From positions 1,428,045 to 1,492,044 of the forward strand of contig JAQFVV010000253.1 in the NCBI GenBank assembly GCA_028023455.1: 64,000 nucleotides of DNA, written 5' to 3'. The notes under the pieces were generated by a model. The model saw nothing but the letters and a program-made list of their open reading frames with translations. It had not been told where the DNA came from and did not search any database. Below are positions 33,601 through 41,449 of the stretch, one piece after another. The translations under genes were made by a program, and so were the position numbers. Source of the DNA: Epiperipatus broadwayi. Lineage: Eukaryota; Onychophora; Udeonychophora; Euonychophora; Peripatidae. Position 1 is the first letter of the stretch. The number at the start of each line of letters is the position of its first letter.

Positions 33601-36112
33601 AAAGTATGAGGATTGGCTATCTTAATATATATCTGAGCACTTATAGCATATATGTGTAGAAATGGTAATCTGAACCAACTGATGATTGCTGGTTTAGCAT
33701 GAAATACGTATATTGGTGATTATTTATCTTTTCAACATATATGTGTTCAAGGGTATCAGTGTTATGAGATAGTGTGGAGAGTGGTGTGTCGTATGAAAGT
33801 CTGTGCTCATATACTCTAAATATTACAAGTATAAACACAGGTATATAATAAGCCTGTGTGTTTCACCTAATACTGTTATTATAAGTTTTAATACCTATAT
33901 ATTTATTTTTATCTATTTTATTTTTTCTACTTACTATCCCATTACTTGTATTAAATTTCTTTTCCAATTTTCTTATATTTTCTTCTATAACTTTTTCTGG
34001 ATATTCATTATCCCTAAACTCTTTAATTATTAATTCTATCTGTCTTCTATAATCTTCTTTATCTGAGCAATAATTCCAAGCTCTATATATTCTTGAATTT
34101 ATACTACTTATTTTATATTTAACATCTATATTTGAATGCCAATTAGTTATATTGCTATCTACATTAGTTTTTTTATATACAGATGTCTCGATCTTGCATT
34201 TACCATTTTTATATGATTTTTCTAACAAAATATCCAAATACGATAACTTATTATTTTCTTTTTCTACTGTAAATTTTATATTTTTATCTAACCTATTTAT
34301 CTCCTCAAGATACATATCTATTTGCCTTTGGCTCTTGTTGAAAATCAATAAATAATCATCAACATATCTTTTCATAAAAATTGGACCATTAGTATTATTA
34401 ATCATTAAATGTTTCATATTCTCCATATATATATATTACTAAGTACCCCACTCACTGCCCCTCCTATTGGTAATCCTTTATTTTGCTTATAATATTCTCC
34501 ATTAAACTCAAATGTAATCTCCTTACAACAAATTCTCATTATTTCTCTCAATTTTTCTATTGGTATTTTAATTTCTTTATATTCATCATCTCTATATTTT
34601 TTTATTGCTAACTCTATTGCTTCTTCCTCATTTATATTTGTGTACATTGATATAACATCTATTTTTAGCATAGTTAACTTATAATTACTATATTCAATTA
34701 TTTTATCTTTAATTTCTTTTATTAACTCTTTATTATTTTTAATATAAAAACTACTTTTATCATTAATATATTTCTTAAGAATATTACTTGATAACCATTT
34801 AGATATTCTATCAAAATATGAATTTGTACCATTTATGACTGGTCTTAAAGGCACCCCTTCTTTAAATATTTTTGGTGCTCCATAAATTCTTGCCATACCA
34901 CAATCTTTATTTCCCAAAAATGCAAATACTTTTCTATCTATTAACCCATTATTATATAATCCTTTTACTAACTCATAAATCTTCCTATTTTTTAATTTTG
35001 TATCATCTTTCTTTATTTTAATAAAATACTCTTCTTCCAACAATTTATTCATTTTATCAATGTATTTTTCTTTATTCATTAATACTAATTTATTACCTTT
35101 ATCTGACTTTATAAACACTATTTCTTTTTCATATTTATCCCTTATTTCTTTAACCTCTTTTATTTTAATTACATTATTCAAATTATTTATCTCTTTATTC
35201 AACTTTTTATGTTTATTTTTAATATTTATTTTTTCTTCTTTAAAACTTTCCATCCATAATTTATCCTTCATATCATTTAAATTATTAATATCCTTATTTT
35301 CATAATAATATATATACTGTAATTAGTCTCTAAATACTTTTGTGCTATTTTCTCTACTAATGCTTGAACTTCTATTATATTTTTACTTTTACATACTCCA
35401 TATGGTACATATTTTATACCTTTACTTAGTATGTTTTTTCCTTCTTCACTCAGGTCAATATTTGTTAAGTTACAAATCTTCTGTTCATATGTATGAAGTT
35501 GTTCTTTATAATATTTAATTTATTTTCCAGTCTTGAATCTATCCATTTTTTTCTTATGTCTTATTATTGTATTCCTATTTATAATATCCATCTTTTCATT
35601 ACATAATTTCCTATGGTTAATTGCTCTGTTAACCCTATTGCCAAAAATTAGATAGGATAAATGCCAATACTTTTTCTGATCAAGTGTTATATTGGTCAGA
35701 ATACTTTGAGACTTGTTTGTCATCAGGGTTTTTATTTGCGATTGTTAATTGTCTCTTTAACATAATTTATTCTAATTTCTCAATATTTATAATTCGTTCA
35801 TAAACTTTAATTAGCCCTTTATATCGTACATTTTTTTTTTTATTATTTGACATATATCAATGTTTATGTTTTTTCTGTATTCATTATTCATTAGTATTTT
35901 GAAAAGTAGCAATTAAATTTTTATCTTTTTTGTCCTAGTTAACTGTAGCTACCGTTGATCGACGAAAAACTAAATTAACTTTTAAGGCTCTCTTACTTGA
36001 AATGAATGGCAGATTGCTTGTTGATTTTCGTTTATCCAAAGGAGATGGTTTAGAATTCAAAAGATATTTTGTTGCCCTTAAAATGAAAATGACTAAGTTC
36101 ATTATCAAGTAA
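6456..36112 (+). CDS. CHEK1: Checkpoint kinase CHK1 (CHEK1), 3' seven exons
   Basis: CHK1 is the serine/threonine kinase that ATR activates after replication stress; it restrains CDC25 and so delays mitosis. Coding exons: 6456-6653, 11858-11962, 20747-20848, 21677-21761, 25362-25536, 31661-31795 and 35939-36112. All have AG/GT borders and matching phases, and together code about 324 residues, against about 335 expected after this point in the 476-residue human protein. Visible motifs in order: [12 protein letters not shown] (DFG loop), GTLPYIAPE (APE), DIWSCGIVL, then the linker with SASQPE and SFSQPARPD, which match the two ATR-phosphorylated SQ sites, and finally the KA1 domain ending [17 protein letters not shown]. 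The start codon, ATP-binding lobe and catalytic loop lie before the window. The introns hold most of the transposons described here. No frameshift or missing key residue is visible. Confidence 0.95.
7455..8325. mobile_element. Non-autonomous DNA transposon (MITE-like)
   Basis: The ends are 19-base inverted repeats with one mismatch: TGTTTCCCCAATAATAAGA at 7455-7473 and its partner at 8307-8325. Just inside both ends are GGGCTTATTTTC-type blocks. The element is 871 bases long, has no coding frame of note and lies in the CHEK1 intron after exon 6456-6653. I could not define a target-site duplication. Repeats with similar CCCC..AATAAGAC ends occur in other animals, by memory only. Confidence 0.55.
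8930..9160 (-). mobile_element. LINE C-terminal remnant
   Basis: This stretch is clearly similar to 41490-41710: both share, on the plus strand, CTTAAAATATGA, TTCAGTAGTT, TCATTCCTTTCAATCTTTTT-like runs and CCCAAGGA.C.TGTCTCACAACC. Read on the minus strand it resembles the part after a reverse transcriptase that begins YGCET in many LINEs and later carries a KIEFLGHILR-like motif. Many stops make it a dead fragment. Confidence 0.45.
9160..10300. other. CHEK1 intron, unassigned
   Basis: I see no gene or repeat boundary here. A patch at about 9850-9960 is richer in GC than its surroundings (contains AACGGGCCCGTT) and may be the edge of an unrecognised repeat. Confidence 0.3.
10308..10563 (+). 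repeat. Long palindrome containing a hammerhead-like core
   Basis: Arms of about 100 bases are inverted around 10420-10435. The outer arms both carry the AAATTGTCCAAGCACTTTAC block or its complement. The right arm contains TCAAGAA, then the perfect GATTG/CAATC mini-stem around CTGGGG, then GAAACTGTAA (10450-10487). The left arm lacks about 24 bases of that region. The stem-II-plus-GAAACTGTAA layout matches the loci at 6.05, 22.2 and 32.5 kb, but the first core block is decayed from CTGANGA. This looks like a non-autonomous snap-back element related to PLE termini. Confidence 0.5.
11858..11962 (+). CDS. CHEK1: CHEK1 exon: kinase C-lobe (ELPWDKP)
   Basis: The exon codes [20 protein letters not shown] followed by a segment ending KIDNLAL. 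The acceptor is TTTTAG at 11852-11857, and the donor GTATGT starts at 11963. The last base (T) joins CT of the next exon to give Ser. Human CHK1 has [20 protein letters not shown] at this place, so identification is direct. Confidence 0.95.
11963..14258. other. CHEK1 intron, unassigned
   Basis: Low-complexity AT-rich intron. Small open frames occur (for example 12565-12750) but show no recognised domain, and their composition matches intron sequence. I see no repeat ends that can be supported. Confidence 0.4.
14261..14935. mobile_element. TA-flanked MITE (Tc1/mariner or pogo-like ends), copy 1
   Basis: The element starts TA-CAATGGAGCT and ends AGTGGAG-complement CTCCACTG-TA, so it has about 9-base inverted ends and a TA duplication. 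Internal blocks such as CAAAGAAAAAT, CATTAAAA, GAGCACCGTA, TTCTATAAAGG and ACAAAATATAGCATTGT recur in order in 15818-19074. Length is 675 bases, with no transposase. Ends of the form CAGTGGA.CC are typical of pogo/Tigger-type elements, by family knowledge. Confidence 0.5.
15818..19074. mobile_element. Same MITE family, copy 2, split by a solo LTR
   Basis: The left part (15818-16035) matches the first third of copy 1, including AAAGAAAAATGTGGGC and GAGCACCGTATGTGATCATA. The right part (18257-19074) matches the rest, including ATATTAATAAA..TTTTC, GGTATTTAATAGC, AACAAAGTATAGCATTGTTC and the end CTCCACTG-TA. Between them lies a 2221-base solo LTR. Copy 1 therefore works as an approximate empty-site control. 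Confidence 0.55.
16036..18256 (+). mobile_element. Solo LTR, about 2.2 kb
   Basis: The sequence begins TGTAACGAGC and ends TATCGTTACA, so it has TG..CA ends inside a 7-base inverted terminus. It is flanked by ATAT on both sides (16032-16035 and 18257-18260), a 4-base duplication as left by LTR integrases. A TATA-like GTATAAAAGG lies near 16510, and the following 300 bases are richer in GC and purines, like a promoter and 5' leader. No gag or pol is present. A second short inverted pair (TGTAACGA..TCGTTACA) occupies the first 26 bases. I infer LTR-LTR recombination removed the body; another element type is possible. Confidence 0.55.
19238..19340 (-). mobile_element. tRNA-derived SINE or tRNA retropseudogene
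   Basis: A tRNA-like body at 19253-19335 reads on the minus strand from GCATTGGTAGTC to GGCCGATGC, so the acceptor arms pair. It has a long variable region as in class II tRNAs and a TGC-containing anticodon loop that is enlarged. A short tail and an A-run (T-run on plus at 19238-19243) follow. The insert is flanked by a perfect 16-base target-site duplication, AAGATGCAATGATTTT, at 19222-19237 and 19341-19356. That proves LINE-type retroposition. Two relatives lie at 40650-40745 and 58338-58445. Confidence 0.75.
19745..19897. repeat. 60-bp hairpin element
   Basis: Arms of about 55-60 bases (19745-19801 and 19833-19897) are inverted around about 30 bases. The outer end reads AAGGTAACAATATATATTTT and its complement, the inner end TTTGATATATTACATATC. 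No GAAAC core is present, so this hairpin seems unrelated to the ribozyme-like family; it may be a small MITE. Confidence 0.5.
20747..20848 (+). CDS. CHEK1: CHEK1 exon: end of kinase domain
   Basis: The exon codes [20 protein letters not shown] and then [13 protein letters not shown], matching the helix after LALLHKIL and the RI-like basic segment of human CHK1. The acceptor is TTCTTAG (ends 20746) and the donor GTAAGC at 20849. The final G begins the Asp codon of the next exon. A longer open frame just before it (20359-20643) has no CHK1 similarity and no splice context, and is treated as intron. Confidence 0.95.
21677..21761 (+). CDS. CHEK1: CHEK1 exon: linker
   Basis: This short exon codes [20 protein letters not shown] followed by IEISPTGF, part of the poorly conserved linker after the kinase domain. 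The acceptor is TTTTAG (ends 21676) and the donor GTATGT at 21762. Phase fits both neighbours (the Asp codon is split on the left, an Arg codon on the right). Human CHK1 has a comparable proline- and serine-rich stretch here. Confidence 0.85.
22085..22275 (+). repeat. Hairpin with hammerhead-like core (PLE-related)
   Basis: Arms of about 60 bases are inverted: the left contains CACCATTTACAACTTTCTTA, the right its complement with few changes. The 70-base middle holds GACTGCAGGACACTC, a near-perfect stem-loop, directly followed by GAAACTGTAAG (22181-22206). The first core block reads ATGATGG, two changes from CTGATGA. The arm sequence AAATGGTATGATA is also next to the core at the 3' end of the PLE (32380-32503), so this is a PLE terminal remnant or a short non-autonomous derivative. 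Confidence 0.6.
22780..22850 (+). repeat. Solitary hammerhead-like core with stem I arms
   Basis: AATTCTAG (22780-22787) and CTAGAATT (22812-22819) form a perfect 8-base stem around CTGATGA (22794-22800), a GGC/GC mini-stem and CAAAC. GGGAATATT follows, as in family B. The GAAAC block has lost its G. The order stem I, CTGATGA, stem II, (G)AAAC, stem I is that of a type I hammerhead. Confidence 0.45.
24010..24345. repeat. Two family B repeats in head-to-head inversion
   Basis: The left copy (about 24020-24190) lies on the minus strand and has an intact CTGATGA (24160-24166) and GAAAC (24142-24146) with a GACTAG partner. The right copy (about 24203-24340) lies on the plus strand, starts inside the core at TAGAAAC and lacks CTGATGA. 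Arms are about 135 bases and closely similar, so the transcript would fold into a long hairpin. The left arm also carries the GATCTGAGAGCACTGCACCTAG block seen at 37800-37830. Confidence 0.55.
25362..25536 (+). CDS. CHEK1: CHEK1 exon: SQ-rich regulatory linker
   Basis: The exon codes [20 protein letters not shown], then a middle part, then [26 protein letters not shown] and SFSQPARPD correspond to human SQ sites Ser317 and Ser345, the ATR targets that activate CHK1, with DHMLLNSQ identical to the human text. The acceptor is ATTTTAG (ends 25361) and the donor CAG-GTAAAT at 25537; the exon ends on a full codon. Confidence 0.95.
25882..25972 (+). repeat. Short direct repeat A, left copy
   Basis: About 90 bases (ATTCTATAAACAACTTTCAT to TTTTGTCATATA) recur in the same direction at 31402-31490. 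The two copies bracket the pair of 2.1-kb repeats between them, so they may be the edges of an older, larger duplication. Confidence 0.5.
26277..26608 (+). mobile_element. 332-bp retroposon insert in repeat copy 1
   Basis: The insert is bracketed by a 12-base direct repeat, TAATCATGTAAC, at 26265-26276 and 26609-26620. The corresponding place in copy 2 (near 29520) has one uninterrupted site. A B-box-like GTTTGAACCC lies about 40 bases from its left end, the usual place in a tRNA-derived SINE, but no A box is clear. No open frame is present. Family not recognised. Confidence 0.6.
27610..27942 (+). mobile_element. 333-bp repeat family S2, precisely bounded
   Basis: This insert is flanked by TTAATA on both sides (27604-27609 and 27943-27948), and copy 2 of the host repeat has a single TTAATA there (near 30540). 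Its boundaries are therefore read directly. The sequence starts AGATGGGTAGGATG, contains TTCCATCATCAGATTTTCAA and GCCTGTCCATTAAAGTATGA, and ends AAGTCTGAGTTTGAATCCC plus a few bases. Relatives occur at 33486-33840, 38025-38115 and 38205-38450. A B-box-like sequence lies at the 3' end rather than at the 5' head, which is unusual for a SINE. No terminal inverted repeats are seen. Confidence 0.65.
28736..29212 (-). other. Spacer between the two repeat copies; decayed coding on minus
   Basis: Read on the minus strand, 29080-29170 contains two 36-base units coding MELRFEDN(L/Q)KQ, like a coiled-coil or the start of a gag-like protein. The frame soon ends. It may be an extra part of the same element as the flanking repeats. 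The unit repeat itself is clear; its nature is a guess. Confidence 0.35.
29213..31372. repeat. 2.1-kb repeat unit, copy 2 (no inserts)
   Basis: This is the uninterrupted partner of 25995-28735, in the same direction, and it supplies the empty sites for the two inserts there. The minus strand coding trace matches copy 1 (words such as KIQQHQ, TTRILL and NFLPHQLL) but is broken by stops. Both copies lie in the CHEK1 intron between the linker exon and the KA1 exons. Confidence 0.65.
31402..31490 (+). repeat. Short direct repeat A, right copy
   Basis: This is the partner of 25882-25972, with a few substitutions, lying just after the second 2.1-kb unit. Confidence 0.5.
31661..31795 (+). CDS. CHEK1: CHEK1 exon: start of KA1 region
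   Basis: The exon codes [20 protein letters not shown], then [20 protein letters not shown] and NSLGE. Human CHK1 has [20 protein letters not shown] followed by LKETCEKLGYQWKK, so this is the first half of the KA1-like C-terminal domain that holds the kinase in check. It is exactly 45 codons, phase 0 at both ends, with acceptor TTTTTAG and donor GTAAGA. Confidence 0.95.
32469..32503 (-). ncRNA. Hammerhead-ribozyme-like core at PLE 3' end
   Basis: On the minus strand this reads CTGATGA (32494-32500), then GACTG and CAGTC pairing over a CAGGA loop, then GAAAC (32473-32477). That is a full conserved hammerhead core with a 5-base-pair stem II. Stem III would be tiny (the A after GAA pairing with a nearby U), as described for type I hammerheads of Penelope-like elements. 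Stem I arms on the 5' side are not obvious here, so the ribozyme may be incomplete in this copy. Self-cleavage is inferred, not shown. Confidence 0.6.
33027..33320 (-). pseudogene. PLE GIY-YIG endonuclease domain
   Basis: The minus strand frame contains [20 protein letters not shown] immediately followed by [15 protein letters not shown], matching the paired GIY and YIG strands (here GVY and YVG) and the catalytic Arg of the family. LETGHRFE follows with the conserved Glu-containing segment. The CKSC pair may be part of the zinc-binding insertion typical of PLE endonucleases. The domain nicks target DNA to prime reverse transcription. Its frame ends at 33027; upstream it runs into decayed sequence and the S2 insert. 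Confidence 0.8.
33486..33840 (+). mobile_element. S2 repeat nested in the PLE
   Basis: This copy shares with 27610-27942 the blocks TTCCATCATCAGATTTTCAA, TGAAGCCTGTCCATTAAAGT, GAACCAACTGATGATTGCTG, TAGCATGAAATAC and GGTGATTATTTATCTTTTCA. It lies between the PLE reverse transcriptase and endonuclease, so it inserted after the PLE. Its 3' end is diverged (AAGTCTGTGCTCATATACTC instead of the B-box form). Boundaries are approximate. Confidence 0.6.
33863..35271 (-). pseudogene. PLE reverse transcriptase, one frameshift
   Basis: The upper part (35271-34414) codes about 285 residues, including [35 protein letters not shown] and [12 protein letters not shown], all typical PLE RT blocks. The lower part (34426-33863) carries [11 protein letters not shown], the catalytic Asp pair. 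The frames join across a TA run at 34420-34440, where a 2-base change in the repeat breaks the frame. Apart from this the RT is open for about 470 codons, which points to a fairly recent insertion. Confidence 0.85.
35939..36112 (+). CDS. CHEK1: CHEK1 last exon: KA1 end and stop
   Basis: The exon codes [20 protein letters not shown], then [20 protein letters not shown] and [17 protein letters not shown], ending at TAA (36110-36112). [15 protein letters not shown] is identical to the human KA1 segment. The acceptor is TGTCCTAG (ends 35938). The protein stops slightly short of human CHK1, which carries about ten more residues. Confidence 0.95.
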   Translation, partial: LTVATVDRRKTKLTFKALLLEMNGRLLVDFRLSKGDGLEFKRYFVALKMKMTKFIIK

Positions 36113-36433
36113 GAAGATGAAATTAAGGTATATATATCAATTTTTTATTGCCAAATATTTTATCTGTTTATAACTTATTTCAATGAATTATTTTATATAA
36201 ATTTAAAATCTTTTATATATTTTACAGATTCTGATGTGATATGCTTTTTTTTCCTATTGAAAAGGATTTTTTATACATATAAATTATTTTTTACATAAAA
36301 ACCTGGACATTCTTAAACTGTACTTTTTATTTTGAACACAGTTTTGGAAACATTTTATACCTAAATATTATCACTAATTTGAAAAAAATTATGGAAATTT
36401 TTATACTGTAAATTATTTGTAATTGTGTGAAAT

Positions 36434-36439
36434 AATAAA
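36434..36439 (+). promoter_or_regulatory. CHEK1 polyadenylation signal
   Basis: AATAAA lies 322 bases after the CHEK1 stop and is followed by a T-rich run (TTTTATTTTATTTCTTCT) about 25 bases on, as expected downstream of a cleavage site. Confidence 0.6.
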
Positions 36440-36469
36440 TATATATTTTGTAAATTGTGAAGTTTTATT

Positions 36470-37610
36470 TTATTTCTTCTATTTGTCCATGATCACAAAT
36501 AAATTTAGTAATCTAAGTATCATCTAAATTAAATTTCGGCAGCTTTTTTTTGTCTTCATATAGTTTGTTTTAGAAATTGTCACTTGTATAAATTATTATT
36601 ATTATTATCATCATTATTATTATTAAATAATTTACTGAATATTATTAATTCAAAGTTTATGTTGAAATTCTATATTTTTTAAAAGATACATTTATTGATG
36701 TATCTATATTAAATGTTCTAAAAGGAAATGGTCTTTTTTCTCATAAAAAATTACAAACTTTGATTTAATTATAAATTTATTTAAACGCACATTGATTACG
36801 TAAGTAATATTTACTAAGGCTGTAACCTCAAGAATATGCGTGTAAAAATGCGATAGAAGGGACCTCTACAGGTCTTAACCACAAGCTTACGCTTTGGAAG
36901 AAAAGAGGGGGAATTCTGAAATCCAATTCTCTTTCTACAATTGATGCAGTTTTTATAAACAATTCCATGTAACTTTATCTTTCAATAGGAAAATTTATTC
37001 ACAAACTATAAGAATTATTTACAAAAAAAAAGGACATTTACATATCAATCTCAATGGAGACCAGTTAACAAAATCAGAGGTTACGCTTGTATACATAGAA
37101 AAAACAATTTTATATCAATTACATTAAGACATTAGTTATCACCAGAAATTGAAGACATATAACTTCCCATTGGAGAAATCATAGTTGTGGCCCATTTACA
37201 TTAATCTCTACATGTATTTCACATATATGATGGTGTTTATCTTTTTTTTAATTCGTTTTATTTTTTCCTACATTTTCACCAGTTTCATATGATCAATGTA
37301 ATCTTTTACTGACAAATGAAACAGTTAAGTAACTAGTAGCTATTTTTTAAATGTATTTTTATCACAATTATCATAGAAAAATATTTTTTTAACCAATTTT
37401 TTCAACTTTTCATCTCATAGTGTAGTAATTAAATATCCAGATGAAAAGTATAGATTCAGTTTTATGTAACTATATCAAAAAACTAAATAAATGAATATCC
37501 TGGCTTGGGAGTTGATAAGTTAGATTCTTATGCAAGATTGAATAATCTTATTCAGCAAGGTGATAGTAGATTTAACTTTTACTTTATTCTCATTATATTG
37601 AATATATTAT
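36470..37610. other. Intergenic, nothing recognised
   Basis: AT-rich sequence after the CHEK1 3' end. It has an ATT microsatellite near 36590-36630. I see no gene or supported repeat ends. Confidence 0.4.
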
Positions 37611-37614
37611 GATC

Positions 37615-37835
37615 ACCATTTTCTATGCTTACATACACTGTTAAAACAGAGACAGAACTCTCCACACAGTAGTGCTACCCAATGTGAGGCAGAGTAATCA
37701 ATGGACGCAAGAAAGTTTGTGCATAAAACACCCTATCAAGTGCCTACTCATCCAATATCCCCAGACTAGTTGTTAGCTTGTGGCTTTTATCAATGAGCAG
37801 CTTAGGATCTGAAAACACTGCACCTAGTATTTAGG
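37615..37835 (-). repeat. Family B repeat, degenerate
   Basis: On the minus strand this follows the same order as the 24 kb copy: the GTGCAGTG..TCAGATCC block, TTGATAA (from CTGATGA), AGCCACAAGCT, then AACAACTAGTCTGGGGATAT. Both core blocks carry changes (GAAAC to AACAAC), so the ribozyme-like core is dead here. Confidence 0.5.
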
Positions 37836-38024
37836 ATATTGAATATAAATATTTAGAAGCATATTGTGGATTTTAAACATATTGCAGTAATCTATTTTAA
37901 AAGTTGATGCAGAATATTGACATAGCAAAGATAATGCTTTTTAAAAAGCAGTTTTACAAAATAAATTTTATTTTTATAAAAAAAAAACACTTCTCTTAAT
38001 GCTTGTTTTTACAATACTTTATCC

Positions 38025-38450
38025 AACGTGTGTGTGATCAGGTGGGTCAGCAATATGAGATGGCACTGAGAGTAGTGGGTCGTGTGAAAGTCTGAGTTCG
38101 AATCCCGTATATATTACATATATAAATGCCTGTACAACGTATTAATATTTTATTTAATAACTGAAATACAGGCTTATTATATACTTGTATGAATATATGT
38201 AATATATAGAGTATATGAGCACAGACTTTCACACGACCCGCCATTCTTCACTCTATCTCATAACACTGATACATTTGAACACATATATGTCGAAAAGATA
38301 AATAATCACCAATATATGTATTTCATGCTAAACCAATTGGTCCAGATTATCATCTCCACACATATATGCAATAAGTGCTCAGATATATATTAAGATAGCC
38401 AATCTTCATACTTTAATGGAAAGACTTCAATCCACTCCACACTCCAATAA
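38025..38450. repeat. Two S2 fragments in inverted orientation
   Basis: The left fragment (38025-38115, plus) is the 3' end of S2 and carries the best B box of the family, GAGTTCGAATCCC. After about 90 bases a longer S2 copy follows on the minus strand (38205-38450). It shares TTTCATGCTAAACCA, CACCAATATATGTATTTCAT and CTTCATACTTTAATGGA with the copy inside the PLE. A transcript through both would form a hairpin over the 3' tRNA-like part. Confidence 0.55.
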
Positions 38451-38459
38451 ACTATAGTA

Positions 38460-40640
38460 ATTTGCTATGTATATATATACTGAAGTAACGATGAAGTTAT
38501 ATGTAAGAGATTATAATTTGGGACAACTGATGAGTATTGGTTCAGCACAAAATGCATATGTTGGAGATCATTTACCTTTTACACATTTTTCATCATATGT
38601 TGCAATAATGTGTGATGAAATACAAATTTGAAATATATTTAAATATATATAGTGTTAAGCTAAGTTTAAGTATCTCTAAAAATAATTTGTATATGTAGTT
38701 AAATTGTAATGTATTAGATTGTAATGTGGGGGGTTGATCTGACTTCTGGGCTAATGGATAGTTATAATAGGATTGAACTAAAAGTGAAATATGCACTGAT
38801 AAGAAGAAAGTATACTCTTCTTGGTTTTAATTATGGTTATATTTCTATTGTAATAATTTGTTTGATACTCATAAATTGACAATTTATAATTATCTCCAAG
38901 ATTTTCTATTTGCTCAGCTTCTTGAATATTAAATGTTATTTCTCTTCATAAAGTCATTATTCAACTTCAATTTATTTTTCCATTATCTTATACTTTCCCG
39001 ACATATCTTTTATAATTCCTCAGCCTCAAATATTATGCCATATAATTTTATTTTAAACTTTTCTCAAAATTTCTATCTTATTAACCTTAAATCTTTTTCA
39101 TACTCAAGCCCACATCTTTACAGTCTTTAATCCTTTCTTCATTTTAATCCAAGTTTTAAATCTTGTTTCAAGGGAGTGTAAAATAATCTCCAACCTTTAT
39201 TAAAACTTGTTTAGACATATTAAATTTCATTTTAGTTTTTAATCATTACTTCCAATTTCCCAAATTAGATTAAACAGTATTATGTTCTAAACTGGCAGCA
39301 GGGTTTTAAATAATTAATCTTCGACTAATAAATACATCGGTGTACCTAGCCAGCCTGCAAATTCTATGAATCTTAGATTCTAGATCGAAAGCGCACTCAA
39401 GTATAACTATAAAAATAAATATTTTCTTCTGCTATGCTCTGTAACTTCCTGGCTGATTTAATTTTTTCCCAAATCTTCAATTTCTTTCAGTCTTCTAAAA
39501 CATTTTGTTAAGCTCATTTTGGCTATTCTCAAGTACAGCTTAATTTTAGAAATATCTTCCAATTTGTGTAGATTTTTTAATTACTGTTCCTTTTTCCAAT
39601 CTTTTATTTCCCAAATATTTATAAAGTTTATTTAATGCCTTTGCAAGACAATGAAATGTTGCTTTTCATTCCCAAAACATCTCTAGTTTTCATCTCTTCA
39701 AATGCATCTACTTTCTGTAAATGCAAGTTGATCTTTAGATGGAACCTATCTAATCTATTGAAAATATGTCAATTCAAAATTCTCAGTATCGTAGTTCTCT
39801 TTGAAATTAAGCATTTTAGTTCTTAAGTATACATTAAGTCGTCCTTTACTAGCGTTATACTTTTCAAGTTACAATATATTCTTCGATCTCAAGAGTCTGA
39901 TTTCATTACAATCATTGGAAATCCTTTTGCCTACCTATGACTTCTTGCCGGAACTAAATGCTACATCATATTGAAATCAAATTTTTTTATCTATGATAAA
40001 ATGGTAATATCGAAATCGTATTTTTGTTTTTAAAAGTCTATGTTTCATCATTTTTCTAACTAAATTAACTTTGGATCTTCATTTCCTATCTAATAATATC
40101 CACTTATTTCTGTACCAAGAAAGGGTGTCTATCAGACAACAACTTGGAAAAATTTGTAAATTACTAGCAATTTATAAATTTTTTTCAAAGATTACTCTGC
40201 CTGATCTCCAGTGTATTTCATCTGTTGCTATAGAGTTTTTTTCATTTAACATAAATGGAGATTTATATTATACAGCTCACATATTCTCATCTTAATACAT
40301 GCCACTTTTTTTACTAAATTATCATATCTATCTGCATATTTTTAATTCTTGTAGTGCTGTTATTTTTAGTGAAGATATTTCATATTTTGTTCTTTATCTC
40401 TACACTGTATTTCTAACCACTTTATTCTAGTTTTTTTTATCTGATTCAGATCTCAAGATAACTGCTATATTATTGATATCCAAGCTTTCTGGAGTATAGG
40501 AATCCCATAATGATTGCAACATATTATCTATTTACACATAGGTATCCAGACTGATTCCTTTGCAATACCAATTTCAGCTAATCCATTAAAGATTTTTTTT
40601 TTCTTTAATATTAAACAACAATTATTTTTTAAACAAGTAA
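38460..40640. other. Intergenic, unassigned repeat-like DNA
   Basis: AT-rich. Some minus strand stretches around 39430-40300 look like heavily decayed coding sequence with many stops, perhaps an old retroelement, but I see no motif that can be named. Confidence 0.3.
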
Positions 40641-40644
40641 GTCA

Positions 40645-40760
40645 AGCATTGTTAGCCGAGAGGTCAGCGCAGCCGCCTTGCAAGCAAGCAGTTGGTTGCA
40701 GACGGTTGTTGCGGGTTCGCCTCCTGGCCGATGCTATGACATAGGAAGAAAAAAAAGGAT
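40645..40760 (+). mobile_element. tRNA-derived SINE
   Basis: The tRNA-like body runs from GCATTGTTAGCCGAGAGG to GGCCGATGC (40646-40734). The acceptor ends pair, the A-box-like TAGCCGAGAGGTC and a B-box-like GGGTTCG are present, and the long variable region is of class II type. TATGACATAG and an A-run with G follow, as in the copy at 58338-58445. A CTTGCAA anticodon loop is followed by an extra GCAA. I found no clear target-site duplication. A functional tRNA is unlikely because the three copies differ and carry A-tails. Confidence 0.65.
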
Positions 40761-41449
40761 CAATAATGATATGTATAAATATCAAATACACATAATATGA
40801 TGTATATAAATTTAAATGGAAGTATCAACACTTCTGGAAACTTCATAAATAAAACTCGGACATCAATAAGCACATTACTTCTATTTAGATTTTATATACA
40901 AATTACACAAAATCCAATACTGAATAAGATATATAATATGCAGTATTTGTGCATATGTGATCAAATGTAAGCATGTTTGCTACTTTTTTATATTTTTTGT
41001 AATGTAAAGTGAAATGTGATAAATCCTGGATATGGTGTCTGATTATAATCTTAGGTACTATTTGAATATATAAGCAATTTCTGTACATGGAATGATCCAT
41101 AGAATAGTATAGAATAAAACATCAGATCATATACTAGTATTATATTCATTAAAAAAGTTATTCTTGAATGAATATCAATTATAAGCATGTATGCAGAAAA
41201 ATAAGATATTTTATACAAAATAGAAAGGCATAACCAAATTTATGACCTATTAAAGATAAATATGACATCCACACTTGCTCATTATTTTCATCTATTTGCA
41301 ATGGTGCTTCTTTTTCATCAGCTGAACATTTGTATGCCATCAGAATGCCTTGTTATTGCAGCCACACCATTCTACCTTAAGAAATTCATTTCATATCTCC
41401 ATATGAAAACTGATCATATTTTTAAGATGATAATCTTGGTCTGACTCGT

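Larger units (their letters stand above)
32380..35725 (-). mobile_element. Penelope-like element with RT, GIY-YIG and 3' hammerhead-like core
   Basis: Penelope-like retroelements code a reverse transcriptase followed by a GIY-YIG endonuclease, and both are here in that order on the minus strand. Going down from 35725: an N-terminal stretch; [20 protein letters not shown] (about 35460), typical of PLE N termini; the RT (35271-33863); and GIY-YIG (about 33320-33027). Below it, at 32469-32503, lies a hammerhead-like core in the same direction, followed by sequence shared with the hairpin at 22085-22275. Breaks: stops between the N-terminal parts, one frameshift inside RT, and an S2 repeat inserted between RT and endonuclease. 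It lies in the last CHEK1 intron, antisense to CHEK1. No target-site duplication was defined. Confidence 0.85.

Noticed and set aside
40645-40760. Functional class II tRNA gene
   Set aside because: The anticodon loop is enlarged, an A-tail follows, and two relatives carry target-site duplications, so it is a SINE.
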